Notes: generated from the sequence alone by a model not told the origin. Counted from the first letter of the stretch, positions 1 to 8,991 are shown. The stretch: 64,000 nt of DNA from Oscillospiraceae bacterium (GCA_031280965.1 JAITFZ010000014.1:164572-228571), one strand, 5' to 3'. Program-made: numbers and translations.

Positions 1-2
1 CA

Positions 3-191
3 TGCAAAGGCAGTGTAGAGCTTCGCGATGACGACAAGCCCGAAACGGTACTCGCAAGACTTAAAACCTACCACGAGAAAACCGCACCGCTGATTAACTT
101 CTACGACAGCCGCGGAAAACTCAGAACTGTTGAGGGTCAGGAAAAAATAGAGGATACCACCAGATTGACGCTTGAAGCAATTGACTCTTGA
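3..191 (+). CDS. adk: Adenylate kinase, C-terminal fragment (cut by window edge)
   Basis: Only the last 62 codons lie in the window. The reading frame has the conserved adenylate kinase tail: a LRDDDKPETVLARL stretch, then a YHEKTAPLINFY segment and a short variable end. Adenylate kinase converts ATP and AMP to two ADP in the cytoplasm. Its position directly before map, 15 bases away, is the usual secY-adk-map order inside the spc ribosomal operon. The LID and nucleotide-binding parts are outside the window, so zinc-binding status cannot be judged. Identification rests on the C-terminal motif plus context. Confidence 0.9.
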   Translation, partial: CKGSVELRDDDKPETVLARLKTYHEKTAPLINFYDSRGKLRTVEGQEKIEDTTRLTLEAIDS

Positions 192-206
192 CACGCATAG
201 TTTTGC

Positions 207-959
207 ATGATAATAGTCAAAAATTCTTCCGAATTACAAAAAATACGGAAATCGTGCGAGCTTTCGGCAAGGACACTTCGGCTTGCGGGTGAGAAAATCA
301 CCGCCGGAATAAGTACCTGGGAGCTTGACCGAATTATCCGCGAATATATCGAAAGGCACGGCGGAAGACCGTCGTTCCTAAGGTATCGCGGCTTTAGAGG
401 AAGCGCGTGTATTTCAGTCAATCATGAGCTTATACACGGAATTCCTTCCAAGAAAAAAATATTAAAAGATGGCGATATTGTTTCGGTTGACGTGGGGGCT
501 TTTCTTGACGGCTGGCACGGCGACAACGCCGCAACATTCAGAGTAGGCAAAGTTTCAGAAGAAGCCGACAGATTGCTTCGCGTCACGGAAGAATGTCTTT
601 ATGAAGCCATCAAAACCGCCCGACCGGGAAACCGAATAGGCGACATCTCGAACGCAATACAGACTTATTGCGAAGGCAAAGGCTTTTTTGTGGTGAAAGA
701 ATACATCGGTCACGGAATAGGCAGGGATTTGCACGAAGCCCCGGATATACCGAACTTCGGGAAAGCCGGAAAAGGCGCAAGACTTACCCCCGGAATGACA
801 ATTTGCATTGAACCGATGGTGAATCAGTCAACTTCTGATGTGAAAATTCTTTCCGATAATTGGACGGTAGTGGAAGCAAACGGGAATTTATGCGCGCACT
901 TCGAGCATACAATTGCAATAACTGAGGGTCAGCCTTTAATTCTGACGAAATTAAATTAA
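207..959 (+). CDS. map: Methionine aminopeptidase, type I
   Basis: 250 residues, the normal length for a short type Ia enzyme without an N-terminal zinc finger. It removes the initiator methionine from new proteins in the cytoplasm using two metal ions. All five metal ligands can be seen in order: the two Asp of VSVDVGAFLDGWHGDNAATF, His in GHGIGRDLHE, Glu in TICIEPMV and Glu in HFEHTIAIT. It lies between adk and a KOW protein in the ribosomal operon and is probably co-transcribed with both. Nothing unusual seen. Confidence 0.97.
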   Translation: MIIVKNSSELQKIRKSCELSARTLRLAGEKITAGISTWELDRIIREYIERHGGRPSFLRYRGFRGSACISVNHELIHGIPSKKKILKDGDIVSVDVGAFLDGWHGDNAATFRVGKVSEEADRLLRVTEECLYEAIKTARPGNRIGDISNAIQTYCEGKGFFVVKEYIGHGIGRDLHEAPDIPNFGKAGKGARLTPGMTICIEPMVNQSTSDVKILSDNWTVVEANGNLCAHFEHTIAITEGQPLILTKLN

Positions 960-960
960 A

Positions 961-1227
961 ATGGAAATAAAAATCGGAACTATTGTAAAAAGCATAGCGG
1001 GTCACGACAAGGGAAGCTTTTATGTTGTCGTCGGTTATGAGAATAACATGCCGTTGATTGCGGACGGACGGCGCAGAAAACTTGAAAAACCAAAAGCGAA
1101 AAACCCGAAGCACACAGCGAAAACAAACACAGTTACAGAACCCGCCGAGTTAACGAACAAAAAACTTCGCGCTGTACTGCATAGTTTTAATTTTCCAAAT
1201 GAAGGCACAGGAGAACCCGCATGTTGA
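961..1227 (+). CDS. KOW-domain RNA-binding protein (L14e-like)
   Basis: 88 residues. The N-terminal half reads as a KOW-type small beta barrel (GTIVKSIAGHDKGSFYVVVG), followed by a basic stretch rich in Lys and Arg and a polar tail. Clostridia commonly carry such a small KOW protein, distantly like archaeal/eukaryotic L14e, exactly between map and infA. It starts one base after the map stop codon, so translation is probably coupled. Likely a ribosome- or RNA-associated protein; the exact role is not established. Family and position are well supported; function is inferred. Confidence 0.85.
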   Translation: MEIKIGTIVKSIAGHDKGSFYVVVGYENNMPLIADGRRRKLEKPKAKNPKHTAKTNTVTEPAELTNKKLRAVLHSFNFPNEGTGEPAC

Positions 1228-1242
1228 GGAAGGTGATTAGAC

Positions 1243-1461
1243 TTGTCAAAAGAAGATGTAATTGAAGTTGAGGGTATAATACTTGAAGCTTTGCCAAACG
1301 CGACTTTTCAAGTCGAACTGTCGAACGGGCACAAGATTCTCGCCCACGTCAGCGGGAAGTTAAGAATGAACTTTATCCGTATTTTGCCGGGCGATAGGGT
1401 GACGATTGAGATGTCGCCTTACGACCTCACAAAAGGCAGAATCACATGGAGAGCTAAATAA
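1243..1461 (+). CDS. infA: Translation initiation factor IF-1
   Basis: 72 residues, standard for IF-1, a single OB-fold protein that binds the ribosomal A site during initiation. The start is TTG at 1243, preceded by a GAGGAAGGTGA ribosome binding site. The protein begins [11 protein letters not shown] and contains the family stretches [22 protein letters not shown] and [12 protein letters not shown], ending RITWRAK. Followed 15 bases later by rpmJ, as in most Firmicutes. Confidence 0.98.
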   Translation: MSKEDVIEVEGIILEALPNATFQVELSNGHKILAHVSGKLRMNFIRILPGDRVTIEMSPYDLTKGRITWRAK

Positions 1462-1476
1462 AATGGAGGAACAGTC

Positions 1477-1590
1477 ATGAAAGTAAGACCTTCGGTTAAA
1501 CCTATGTGCGAAAAGTGCAAGGTGATTAAACGCAACGGAAGAGTAATGGTAATTTGCAAGGAACCTAAGCATAAGCAAAGGCAAGGATAA
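1477..1590 (+). CDS. rpmJ: 50S ribosomal protein L36
   Basis: 37 residues, the usual size. The translation starts [19 protein letters not shown]. The four zinc ligands typical of the zinc-containing form are present: Cys11, Cys14, Cys27 and His32. A TGGAGGAACAGTC ribosome binding site precedes the ATG. It sits between infA and rpsM, its normal place in the alpha operon. Confidence 0.97.
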   Translation: MKVRPSVKPMCEKCKVIKRNGRVMVICKEPKHKQRQG

Positions 1591-1612
1591 ACCATAAGAA
1601 AGGAAAAAAGCT

Positions 1613-1981
1613 ATGGCAAGAATTTCAGGCGTAGATTTGCCTAAAGACAAACGAATTGAAATCGGGCTGACCTATGTTTTCGGGATTGGCAGAAGGACAT
1701 CAAACGATATTTTAACAGCGGCGGGTGTTAGCCCTGATACACGCGTAAAAGACTTAACGGAAGCGGAAGAATCTAAAATCCGTGAAGTTATTGACGCGAG
1801 TTACATGGTTGAGGGTGATTTACGGCGCGATGTGGCGCTTAACATAAAGCGTCTGGTAGAAATCAACTGTTATCGCGGTCAGCGTCACCGCAAAGGTTTA
1901 CCTGTACGCGGACAAAGAACGAGAACAAACGCGAGAACACGCAAAGGTCCCCGTAAGACAATCGCTAATAAGAAGAAATAA
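1613..1981 (+). CDS. rpsM: 30S ribosomal protein S13
   Basis: 122 residues. Begins [19 protein letters not shown] and carries the helix-two-turn-helix region and the basic tail [20 protein letters not shown] typical of S13, which contacts 16S rRNA in the head of the small subunit and forms intersubunit bridges. AGAAAGG precedes the start. Part of the alpha operon with rpsK, rpsD, rpoA and rplQ. Confidence 0.98.
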   Translation: MARISGVDLPKDKRIEIGLTYVFGIGRRTSNDILTAAGVSPDTRVKDLTEAEESKIREVIDASYMVEGDLRRDVALNIKRLVEINCYRGQRHRKGLPVRGQRTRTNARTRKGPRKTIANKKK

Positions 1982-2039
1982 TAAACCTGCCGCTTAGCGG
2001 CATCCCTACACCGGAGGGGATAAAACAGGAGGAAAAAAC

Positions 2040-2450
2040 ATGGCAAAACAAGCGTCAAAGGGCGGCAAAAAGCCCGTAATACGCAGACGGCGCGAACGCA
2101 AGAATATAGAGAACGGTTCGGCACATATTCAATCCACGTTCAACAATACCATCGTTACCATTTCGGATTTGCAGGGTAATGCACTTTCGTGGGCATCGGC
2201 GGGCGGACTCGGCTTCAGAGGCTCTCGTAAATCCACGCCTTTCGCGGCGCAGTCAGCGGCGGAAACCGCAGCTAAAGCGGCTATGGAGCATGGACTTAAA
2301 ACCGTTGAAGTGTACGTAAAGGGACCGGGTTCAGGACGCGAAGCGGCAATCCGCGCTTTACAGGGCGCAGGGCTTGAGGTGCGCATGATTAAAGACGTCA
2401 CTCCTATTCCCCACAATGGTTGCCGTCCCCCGAAACGCAGACGCGTATAG
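2040..2450 (+). CDS. rpsK: 30S ribosomal protein S11
   Basis: 136 residues. Contains the family signatures [35 protein letters not shown] and the C-terminal [17 protein letters not shown]11 lines the platform of the 30S subunit. An AGGAGG ribosome binding site precedes the ATG. The 58 bases after rpsM contain a short inverted repeat (CCGC..GCGG near 1987-2000) that may be a weak hairpin. Confidence 0.98.
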   Translation: MAKQASKGGKKPVIRRRRERKNIENGSAHIQSTFNNTIVTISDLQGNALSWASAGGLGFRGSRKSTPFAAQSAAETAAKAAMEHGLKTVEVYVKGPGSGREAAIRALQGAGLEVRMIKDVTPIPHNGCRPPKRRRV

Positions 2451-2541
2451 GGAACACATTCCGAAAAAAATCAAGTCATGTTTGCTTGACGTCAGCAATG
2501 CTGATAATTTTTTAAGAAACAATTATGGAGGAAAATTTTCA

Positions 2542-3144
2542 ATGGCTATTGATAGAACCCCGATTTCAAAAAGGTGTAAGGCACTCGGAATCAGTCCGGC
2601 GGTACTCGGTTACACCGCGAAGAAAGAAACCAAGCGCAACAGAAACCAAAACAGCAGGAAAAAAATATCCGAGTACGGACTGCAGCTTAAAGAAAAGCAA
2701 AAGCTGAAGTTCATTTACGGAGTCTTAGAAAGACAGTTCCATCATTATTACGTAATTGCAACACGTGAAGACGGTGTTTCGGGCGAAAACTTAATCAGAC
2801 TTCTCGAAACCCGGCTCGACAGCGTTGTTTTCAGAATGGGTTTAGCTATAACCAGACGTGAAGCCAGACAGCTTGTAGGTCACGGGCATTTTACAGTGAA
2901 CGGAAAGCGTGTGGACATACCCTCTTTCAGGGTAAAGGCGGGCGATGTTGTAGCACTCAAGGAAAAAAGCAGAAAAAGTCCAAAGTTTGAGCAAATCGCT
3001 GATTCGGTACACGGCAGAATCTTCCCTCTGTGGCTTGACGTGAACAAGGAAACCATGAGCGCAACGATTTTGCGCACACCCCAGCGTGATGAGCTTGATT
3101 TTGAGATTCAAGAACATTTGATTATAGAATTGTATTCTAAATAG
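2542..3144 (+). CDS. rpsD: 30S ribosomal protein S4
   Basis: 200 residues from the ATG at 2542, which has a TATGGAGGAAAA ribosome binding site. The same frame is open further upstream into rpsK, but the upstream residues do not look like S4 and lack a ribosome binding site. The S4 RNA-binding motif is clear (LETRLDSVVFRMGLAITRR, then GHFTVNGKRVDIPS). The N-terminus has a single Cys (RCKALG), so this is the zinc-free form. S4 starts 30S assembly and in some bacteria represses the alpha operon. The 91-base gap after rpsK holds two short hairpin-like repeats that could be a leader. Confidence 0.97.
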   Translation: MAIDRTPISKRCKALGISPAVLGYTAKKETKRNRNQNSRKKISEYGLQLKEKQKLKFIYGVLERQFHHYYVIATREDGVSGENLIRLLETRLDSVVFRMGLAITRREARQLVGHGHFTVNGKRVDIPSFRVKAGDVVALKEKSRKSPKFEQIADSVHGRIFPLWLDVNKETMSATILRTPQRDELDFEIQEHLIIELYSK

Positions 3145-3290
3145 TCAAAATCCCGCATATAATGTATATAGTGCTATACAAAAAACACCTTGCTCTGCGA
3201 AAGGAATGGGTTATGCCCATGATTTAAATGTGGTGTAAGCGGTGAACGAATTTTCATATCTCGTTGTTGCGAGAAAGGATTGGTGAGAAA

Positions 3291-4250
3291 ATGCTTGAAA
3301 AAATCGAAAAGCCGGAAATAGAAACTGTTAAGTTAAAACCCGATGGGAAATATGGAGTGTTCAGTCTCGAACCGCTTGAACACGGCTATGGAAACACTCT
3401 CGGAAACAGCCTGCGACGCGTACTGCTTTCATCTTTACCCGGTGTGGCGGTTACATCTGTGAAAATCGACGGCATACAGCATGAGTTTTCCACAATTAAC
3501 GGAATCAAAGAGGATGTAACCGAAATCATTCTCAACGTTAAAGGGCTAATCGCCAAGATGTACGGCGATGCGCCTAAAACGGTCTACATTGAAGCTGATG
3601 GCGAATGTACGGTAACAGCGGCTGACATTAAGACCGACTCAGAAATCGAAATTCTTGACCCCGGAATGCACATCGCGACCCTTTCTCCGGGCGCGAAGCT
3701 TTATATGGAAATGACCTTTGACAGAGGGCGCGGCTATGTAAGCGCAGAAAAGAACAAAGCGATTTTCTCGCCTATGCCGATTGGTGTAATCGCGGTTGAC
3801 AGCATTTACACCCCTGTCACGAAAGTTAACTACTCGGTTGAAAATACCCGCGTCGGTCAGAGAACCGATTACGATAAGCTCTCGATTGAAGTTTGGACAG
3901 ACGGAACTATTTCTGCTAAGGAAGCTATTTCGTATGCGGCTAAGGTGCTTAGTGAGCATTTGGCGCTGTTTGTGGACTTATCGGACGAGCCGGCTCAACC
4001 GGAGTTGATGGTGGAAAAGGACGACAAGAGCAAGGACAAGATTCTCGAAATGACAATAGAGGACTTAGACTTATCGGTGCGTTCATTCAACTGTCTGAAA
4101 CGTGCGGGAATAAACACTGTTGACGACCTCATCAACAAGAGCCAGGAAGACATGATGAAAGTTCGTAACCTCGGTAAAAAATCGTTTGAGGAAGTAAGGG
4201 CGAAGCTGATTTCACTCGGCTTTGACCTCGCGTCAAGCGAAGACGTGTAA
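3291..4250 (+). CDS. rpoA: RNA polymerase subunit alpha
   Basis: 319 residues from the ATG at 3291, preceded by GAAAGGATTGGTGAG. An upstream TTG at 3264 is in frame but has no ribosome binding site. The N-terminal assembly domain includes [17 protein letters not shown]; the C-terminal promoter-contacting domain includes [19 protein letters not shown] and [12 protein letters not shown] flexible linker sits near residues 225-240. The 146-base gap after rpsD contains a small hairpin ATGGG-TTATG-CCCAT near 3207-3221. Confidence 0.98.
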   Translation: MLEKIEKPEIETVKLKPDGKYGVFSLEPLEHGYGNTLGNSLRRVLLSSLPGVAVTSVKIDGIQHEFSTINGIKEDVTEIILNVKGLIAKMYGDAPKTVYIEADGECTVTAADIKTDSEIEILDPGMHIATLSPGAKLYMEMTFDRGRGYVSAEKNKAIFSPMPIGVIAVDSIYTPVTKVNYSVENTRVGQRTDYDKLSIEVWTDGTISAKEAISYAAKVLSEHLALFVDLSDEPAQPELMVEKDDKSKDKILEMTIEDLDLSVRSFNCLKRAGINTVDDLINKSQEDMMKVRNLGKKSFEEVRAKLISLGFDLASSEDV

Positions 4251-4299
4251 TTCGCAGGGGAAAATTCCATATTTGCCCGCTAAGAAAGGATAAAATAAA

Positions 4300-4638
4300 A
4301 TGGCAATGAGAAAGTTAGGCAGAAAAACCGCTAACAGAAAAGCAATGCTTCGCGCTATGGTAACTTTTCTGCTTGAGAACGGTAAAATAGAAACCACCGT
4401 GACCCGCGCAAAAGAAGTACGCAGTGAAGCGGAAAAAATAATCACTCTCGGCAAAAAGTCAGACCTACATTCAAAGCGTCAGGTTTTTTCATACGTCACA
4501 AAGGAAATCGTGTCGAAAAAGCTGTTTGACGAAATCTCGCCTAAATATGCCGAACGCGAAGGCGGCTACACCCGCATAATTAAAATTGGACCGCGACGCG
4601 GCGATGCGGCGGAAATGGCGATTATTGAACTGGTATAA
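4300..4638 (+). CDS. rplQ: 50S ribosomal protein L17
   Basis: 112 residues, the normal short form. Family signatures [17 protein letters not shown] near the start and [24 protein letters not shown] at the end are both clear. It is the last gene of the alpha operon and is followed at once by a strong terminator. Confidence 0.98.
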   Translation: MAMRKLGRKTANRKAMLRAMVTFLLENGKIETTVTRAKEVRSEAEKIITLGKKSDLHSKRQVFSYVTKEIVSKKLFDEISPKYAEREGGYTRIIKIGPRRGDAAEMAIIELV

Positions 4639-4643
4639 TATGT

Positions 4644-4682
4644 TTAGAAGGGAGGCAGTTTGCGTCCCTTCTAATTTATTTT
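4644..4682 (+). terminator. Rho-independent terminator after rplQ
   Basis: A 10-base-pair perfect stem (TTAGAAGGGA with TCCCTTCTAA) and an 11-base loop, followed by ATTTATTTT. It ends the ribosomal operon and slightly overlaps the 3' end of the opposing small gene. Confidence 0.92.
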
Positions 4683-4905
4683 AAGATAGTTCATTCTTTT
4701 CATTAATGTCTTTTACTATTTGAAGTATTTCTTTTAGAGCGTATTCGGTGACGAGTTCTTTTTTCTCCATCTTGTCACGTTCAATAAAATGTTGCTCAGC
4801 TCTTTGCTGGGCTTTTACTAATCTGCCTTTTAAATTATCTAAAGCATCTATCATATCTGTAATATCGTTGAAAAGTAAATAATAAAGACTTTTATAGTTA
4901 TCCAA
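4681..4905 (-). CDS. Small helical protein, divergent partner of an HTH regulator
   Basis: About 74 residues, mostly charged and predicted helical or coiled coil (DALDNLKGRLVKAQQRAEQHF, then DKMEKKELVTEYALKEILQI). The likely start is a TTG at 4905, placed after a GGGGGTG ribosome binding site; a further in-frame ATG at 4959 lies inside the operator palindrome and is less likely. I do not recognise the family. It is transcribed away from an XRE-type regulator, an arrangement typical of small toxin-antitoxin-like or self-regulated modules, but no toxin fold is visible. Function unknown. Confidence 0.6.
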   Translation of the reverse strand: MDNYKSLYYLLFNDITDMIDALDNLKGRLVKAQQRAEQHFIERDKMEKKELVTEYALKEILQIVKDINEKNELS

Positions 4906-4927
4906 AATTTTCACCCCCAAGTATATT

Positions 4928-4999
4928 ATAGTCCAATATGGTCTTGATGTCAAGACCAATATTGCCTAAAATTGTTTAGCCCAATTTGGACTATGATAT
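4928..4999. promoter_or_regulatory. Shared operator region of the divergent small pair
   Basis: Dense symmetry between the two divergent small genes: outer arms AGTCCAAT (from 4929) and ATTTGGACT (ending about 4993) are inverted copies, and between them lies GGTCTTGA-TG-TCAAGACC, an 8+8 palindrome at about 4939-4956. This fits binding by the adjacent XRE protein and autoregulation of both genes. The symmetry is seen; the binding partner is inferred. Confidence 0.6.
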
Positions 5000-5020
5000 A
5001 CTTATTTATGGGTGATGATA

Positions 5021-5272
5021 TTGTCATATACAAGATTAAAAGATTTACGCATTGATTCGGATAAGAAGCAACGGCAAATTGCTGAAATGCTACATGTAAA
5101 TCAACGTACTTATTCCCGCTACGAAATGGGGCAAAGACAAATTCCAATTGATTCCTTAAAAAAACTTGCCGATTTTTATGATACAAGTATAGATTATTTG
5201 TTGTACAGAACCGATTTGAAGAAACCTTATCCGGAATCGAAGAAGTTGAAGCTCTTACAGGAACTTGAATGA
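5021..5272 (+). CDS. XRE-family transcriptional regulator
   Basis: About 83 residues from a TTG at 5021 that follows a GGGTGAT ribosome binding site; in-frame GTG/ATG codons at 5012 and 5015 lie inside that site. The sequence is a classic Cro/CI helix-turn-helix: LKDLRIDSDKKQRQIAEML, HVNQRTYSRYEMGQRQIP, then SLKKLADFYDTSIDYLLYRT. Single-domain repressors of this kind usually control their own promoter and a neighbour. The palindromes between it and the divergent small gene support that. Confidence 0.88.
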   Translation: MSYTRLKDLRIDSDKKQRQIAEMLHVNQRTYSRYEMGQRQIPIDSLKKLADFYDTSIDYLLYRTDLKKPYPESKKLKLLQELE

Positions 5273-5321
5273 TTATGAAAGACAAGAACCCCCGCTGTTT
5301 TATATTTTAATTACAAAAAAG

Positions 5322-5363
5322 CATAAATAAAAAGAAACGCTGTTGCGTTTCTTTTTATTTATG
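5322..5363. terminator. Bidirectional terminator, 19-bp stem
   Basis: Perfect 19-base-pair stem (5322-5340 with 5345-5363) around a TGTT loop, with A-rich and T-rich arms giving a U tract in both directions. It serves the regulator gene on the plus strand and the hydrolase gene on the minus strand. Its 3' arm overlaps the last codons of the latter. Confidence 0.9.
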
Positions 5364-5892
5364 TACATTGCATTACATAGGTTTTCAAATTACCTTCGTA
5401 TACGATTTTCTCGCTCGCTTTCAGGAGTTCCTGCGGACTTACGAATACCCGCGGCGTACCGAGGTCAAAGACACCGCTTTCGTATAGAATGTAGTAAACG
5501 AATTCAGAGCAGAAGAATTTATTCTTGTGCTTATAATCAAGGCGGAAAAAGTTTGCGAATAAGCCTAAATAATTGTATTTATAATGCTTACTGCGAAGCA
5601 GGAATTCATCAAGCTTAATCATTGCCTTTTCATACTGCTCTTCGGTCACATCCAATTCTAAAACCACGCCCGGTAAATTGGCGCATTTACCGTAGACACC
5701 TTCGTTGAAGTTTTCCTGCTTGAAGCCGCAAGGGCACGGATAAGAAGTCCAATGACGCCCGAAACTGAACATCGAACGCAACTCTTCATCAAGAGAGAGC
5801 GCGGCGTGAGTGTATTTGTTTCGTTTAAACAAATTCATCAGTTTTGCCGGAAACGTAGGGCTTTTAATCAGGACAATGTAAAATTTTTTCAT
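5359..5892 (-). CDS. YiiX-like permuted papain-fold hydrolase
   Basis: 177 residues. A His in YTHAAL (about residue 29) and a Cys in FFCSEFVYYIL (about residue 128) match the His-before-Cys order of the permuted NlpC/P60-papain superfamily that includes YiiX and YebB. Such enzymes are thought to cleave amide or thioester bonds in peptidoglycan or lipids; the substrate here is unknown. No signal peptide, so it is probably cytoplasmic. It lies 6 bases after an unknown gene and in line with an amidohydrolase, so the three may be one operon. The family call is fairly sure; the function is open. Confidence 0.75.
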   Translation of the reverse strand: MKKFYIVLIKSPTFPAKLMNLFKRNKYTHAALSLDEELRSMFSFGRHWTSYPCPCGFKQENFNEGVYGKCANLPGVVLELDVTEEQYEKAMIKLDEFLLRSKHYKYNYLGLFANFFRLDYKHKNKFFCSEFVYYILYESGVFDLGTPRVFVSPQELLKASEKIVYEGNLKTYVMQCT

Positions 5893-5898
5893 GGCTTT

Positions 5899-6300
5899 TT
5901 ATTTAATCTCCTTTAACAGTGTATCCAAGTCTATACATGTAATATCGTCTACACCTGTTCGTGTAATTGATGTCTTTATTTCCGAGTCGCCGAGCATCTT
6001 GTTTACATATTCGTTATCGCCGCCGTATGTACCTGCGTGAGCGAACTTGTAAATACTGTCGGATGTTACGGCTTCTATGTCGCCTGTTACCTGATTGGCG
6101 TTAAACGTTCGCACAGTACCGCCCGTGAACGAACCTTCCTTAATTTCGCCGTTGTTGTCGGTTACATAAGTATAACCGAGCGGACCGGCGACGGCGGATT
6201 CAAGCATTGTGACCATACTTCCGACGCGCTGTGTACTCTTGCTGTCCCTCTTAGGTACACCGCTTAAATCGGTTATGCTTTTTATCACGTACTTATTCAT
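5899..6300 (-). CDS. Hypothetical protein
   Basis: 133 residues from the ATG at 6300, preceded by AAGAGGAT; an upstream in-frame start would overlap the preceding gene and has no ribosome binding site. I do not recognise it. It is polar with no membrane segment. The middle is Gly/Thr-rich (GPLGYTYVTDNNGEIKEGSF) and looks like beta strands; the C-terminus (DDITCIDLDTLLKEIK) is likely helical. It is 10 bases after an amidohydrolase gene and 6 bases before the papain-like gene on the same strand. Confidence 0.7.
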   Translation of the reverse strand: MNKYVIKSITDLSGVPKRDSKSTQRVGSMVTMLESAVAGPLGYTYVTDNNGEIKEGSFTGGTVRTFNANQVTGDIEAVTSDSIYKFAHAGTYGGDNEYVNKMLGDSEIKTSITRTGVDDITCIDLDTLLKEIK

Positions 6301-6310
6301 TATAATCCTC

Positions 6311-7600
6311 TTACGACAGCTTGTCAAGTATAGCGCTTGTTGCTCTGTGTGCTTGCGAAACAACCCTCTCGTAATCTATCGTCAGGTACTCACCATCCTT
6401 GTAAAGGATTTTTCCGTCTGCCATAGTGAGTATTATATCGCCGCCACACGCGGAATAAACCACATTATTAACCAAATCATGCGCGGGGTTCATGTTTGGT
6501 TTTGTTATGTCAAGCACAATTAAGTCCGCCGCGAATCCGGTTTTAAGAAGTCCGCAGTCCTCCCGCCCCTGTGATAATGCGCCTGCCCTTGTTGCCGCAT
6601 ATAATGTGTCCCTCGGCGGGGAAGCGGCGGGCGAAGCGAAAATCCCTTTATGTAAAAGCGAGAAAAACTTCATCTCCTCTATAAAGTTAAGGCTGTTGTT
6701 GCTTGCTGTGCCGTCGGTACCGACAGCAACATTAATGCCGGCGGCTTTAAGCGCGGGAACGTTACAGGTTCCGCTGGCAAGCTTCAGGTTGCTGACAGGG
6801 CAGGACGCCACGGTTACGCCTTTTTCCTTTAAAACAGCAATATCCCCATCTTCAAGGTGAACACAGTGCGCGGCTGTTGTCGGAGAATCAAACAAGCCCA
6901 TTTCATTAAGGTAAGCCGCAGGGGTTTTCCCGTGCCGCTTTTTGCACTCCTCATGCTCGAATTTGGTTTCGCTGACGTGAACATGCATACGTGTGCCGAT
7001 TTCCCCGGTGTATTCAGCTAACCGACGCACGGTTTTGGGGTTTGAGGTGTATTCGGCATGAAGCGACATATCTATTTTTATGCGCCCGTCTGCGGTATTA
7101 TGGAAATTTTTATATAATTCGGCCGCTTCCTTAAACCTGACAGTATCGTATAAATCTTCGTCCGTGAAGTTGACGATAGCTCTGCCTATGTTGCCTTTTA
7201 CCTTTGCTTCACTGAAAGCTCTTACCATATCATCGCAAAAAGCGTACATATCGGTAACAGATACAATCCCGAAGCGCACAGATTCCGCTAAACCGAGCAT
7301 AGTTCCGATATAAACATCTTCACCGTTCATTTTATCCTCAAAAGGGAAAATGCGGGTTTCAAGCCAGTCCTGCAACGCAAGGTTCTCACCGTAGCCTCGC
7401 AGAAGTGTCATGGGGGTGTGCGCGTGACAGTTGTAAAACGCGCTCATAAGAAGCCGCCCGTCGCCGGCATATACTTCGCCGAAGTCGTCATAAGGCTTAC
7501 TGTCGCCGATAAAAGCGATTTTGTCGTCCTTAATGCCGACAAACATATTAGGGCGGACGTTTTGATTTTCGTCGATTATTGTTATGTTGTTAAATAACAT
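6311..7600 (-). CDS. Amidohydrolase, probable SAH/MTA deaminase
   Basis: 429 residues, typical of the MtaD/SsnA/TrzN branch. A metal-binding pair appears in FYNCHAHTPMTLLRGYGENL (HxH), further His in MHVHVSE and AAHCVHL, and the catalytic Asp in VAVGTDGTASNN. The run RGYGENLALQDWLETRIFP resembles deaminases acting on S-adenosylhomocysteine or 5'-methylthioadenosine, which release ammonia and give the inosyl product. The cytoplasmic salvage role is inferred from family; related guanine or chlorohydrolase activities cannot be excluded. First gene of a short minus-strand operon; an AGCCTCCGG complement gives a good ribosome binding site. Confidence 0.82.
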   Translation of the reverse strand: MLFNNITIIDENQNVRPNMFVGIKDDKIAFIGDSKPYDDFGEVYAGDGRLLMSAFYNCHAHTPMTLLRGYGENLALQDWLETRIFPFEDKMNGEDVYIGTMLGLAESVRFGIVSVTDMYAFCDDMVRAFSEAKVKGNIGRAIVNFTDEDLYDTVRFKEAAELYKNFHNTADGRIKIDMSLHAEYTSNPKTVRRLAEYTGEIGTRMHVHVSETKFEHEECKKRHGKTPAAYLNEMGLFDSPTTAAHCVHLEDGDIAVLKEKGVTVASCPVSNLKLASGTCNVPALKAAGINVAVGTDGTASNNSLNFIEEMKFFSLLHKGIFASPAASPPRDTLYAATRAGALSQGREDCGLLKTGFAADLIVLDITKPNMNPAHDLVNNVVYSACGGDIILTMADGKILYKDGEYLTIDYERVVSQAHRATSAILDKLS

Positions 7601-7718
7601 TTGAGCCTCCGGAAAAATTTTTTATTATTTTTTCTAAAAATTTTGTGCTTTGGTGTTTTTTATCGGAAGAAACAACAGATATATATATTTCCATGCATAA
7701 CTCTAAAATTTGACGAAA

Positions 7719-8990
7719 TTATTTATCAATACTTTTTATTAAAGCCTTAAAATGCTCGCCGCGTTCCTCAAAATTTTTGTAAGTATTATAACTTGCGGCG
7801 GCGGGCGAGAGAATACAACAGCGCTTTGTAACCTTTACGGCATAATTCACAGCTTCCTCCATATCCTGTGCGCGATATATGTTAATACTGCCGGTTTCAA
7901 GTGTGTCCGCGACTTTAAAGCCACTGTCGGGCAGGGCTATCAGATTAATTATACCACGATTTTGATTTTTGTCAACTTTTTGTAAAAAATTGGTAAGTTC
8001 TTCGTAATTTATTCCCCTGTCCATGCCGCCGATAATAATTGTATCGGTATCGGGGAAGGCTTCAAGCGCAAAAATCGCCGCCTTTGGAATTGTGCTGATG
8101 CTGTCGTTAATGAATTTTACGCCGTTTATCTCGCCTACGGACTCAAGCCGGTGCGGCAAGCCTTCAAAATTTTGTGCGGCTTTGACCGCCTGCTCTTTGT
8201 CACAGCCAAAGAGAGCGGCGGTTTTAAGCGCGACGGCGATATTGTTATAATTATGCCCGCCGCGTAATTTTGTTGCTTTTGGGTCTAACAGGGCGCGGTA
8301 TTGGTGCAAATCATCATCTTCACCGCGAATCAGTATATCGCCCTCACGCTGATACCTGTAAATGTTTTCCTTCGCCGCACGGTAATCCGCGAAGCTGTTG
8401 TAATGGTCTAAATGCTCCTCGTAAATATTAAGAAGAACCGCGATATGGGGGGAAGCCTGCACGAATTCAAGCTGATGGCAGGACATTTCACAAACCGCCG
8501 TAACAGCAGAGTCAATACCCTCGTCAAGGCGCGAAGACGAGCTTTCATGCAGAGAAATAAACTCAAGCGGCGGAACTCCGATATTCCCAATCAGTACAGC
8601 GTTTTTTCCACAAGATGTCAGAATATGGTAAATCAGCGAAGAAACTGTTGATTTTCCTTTGGTTCCGGTTATGCCGATGATTTTATTTTTTCTGAACCGT
8701 AGCAGTAAATCGGTTTGAGAAGTGATTTTCCTCTTAACAGAATCGGGGATTTCAAGCCCCTTGAAGCTAATTCCGGGCGATTTCATAATAATGTCTGTTT
8801 CGCGGTCATAAAGCGCGTCAAGATAATTTTCGCCTACGTAAAATTTATATGGTAAATTTTTTACGGCTTCGGGGTTTTTATCGGCAACAATGATTTTACA
8901 GGGCAGGTTTTCAAGGATTTTTAAAGTAGATTTTCCCTCCAAGCCTAAGCCGAGGATTAAAACCGTTTTATCTGTAAAGAATTCATTCAT
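7719..8990 (-). CDS. murD: MurD-type ligase, probably MurD2 (adds L-Glu)
   Basis: About 423 residues from the ATG at 8990. An in-frame TTG at 9020 would add ten residues encoded by a repeat element. Mur ligase features: N-terminal Rossmann-like GLGLEGKSTLK, ATP loop GITGTKGKST, then NYNNIAVA and a C-terminal SPAAASYNTYKNFEERG. The glutamate-contact loop reads NDSISTIP, whereas classic D-Glu-adding MurD has DSKATN. With the murL-like gene directly upstream, this fits MurD2, which adds L-Glu to UDP-MurNAc-L-Ala. The ATG overlaps the stop codon of a mini-ORF inside the repeat. Ligase identity is sure; L-Glu preference is inferred. Confidence 0.88.
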   Translation of the reverse strand: MNEFFTDKTVLILGLGLEGKSTLKILENLPCKIIVADKNPEAVKNLPYKFYVGENYLDALYDRETDIIMKSPGISFKGLEIPDSVKRKITSQTDLLLRFRKNKIIGITGTKGKSTVSSLIYHILTSCGKNAVLIGNIGVPPLEFISLHESSSSRLDEGIDSAVTAVCEMSCHQLEFVQASPHIAVLLNIYEEHLDHYNSFADYRAAKENIYRYQREGDILIRGEDDDLHQYRALLDPKATKLRGGHNYNNIAVALKTAALFGCDKEQAVKAAQNFEGLPHRLESVGEINGVKFINDSISTIPKAAIFALEAFPDTDTIIIGGMDRGINYEELTNFLQKVDKNQNRGIINLIALPDSGFKVADTLETGSINIYRAQDMEEAVNYAVKVTKRCCILSPAAASYNTYKNFEERGEHFKALIKSIDK

Positions 8991-8991
8991 T

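Noticed and set aside
2416-2541. Upstream start for rpsD inside rpsK
   Set aside because: The extra residues are not S4-like and the ATG at 2542 has a TGGAGG site.
3157-3175. TATAAT at about 3157 as an internal promoter before rpoA
   Set aside because: No -35-like box at 16-18 bases; the candidate TTGTAT is about 22 bases away.
3264-3290. TTG at 3264 as the rpoA start
   Set aside because: No ribosome binding site; the ATG at 3291 has one and gives the normal RpoA length.
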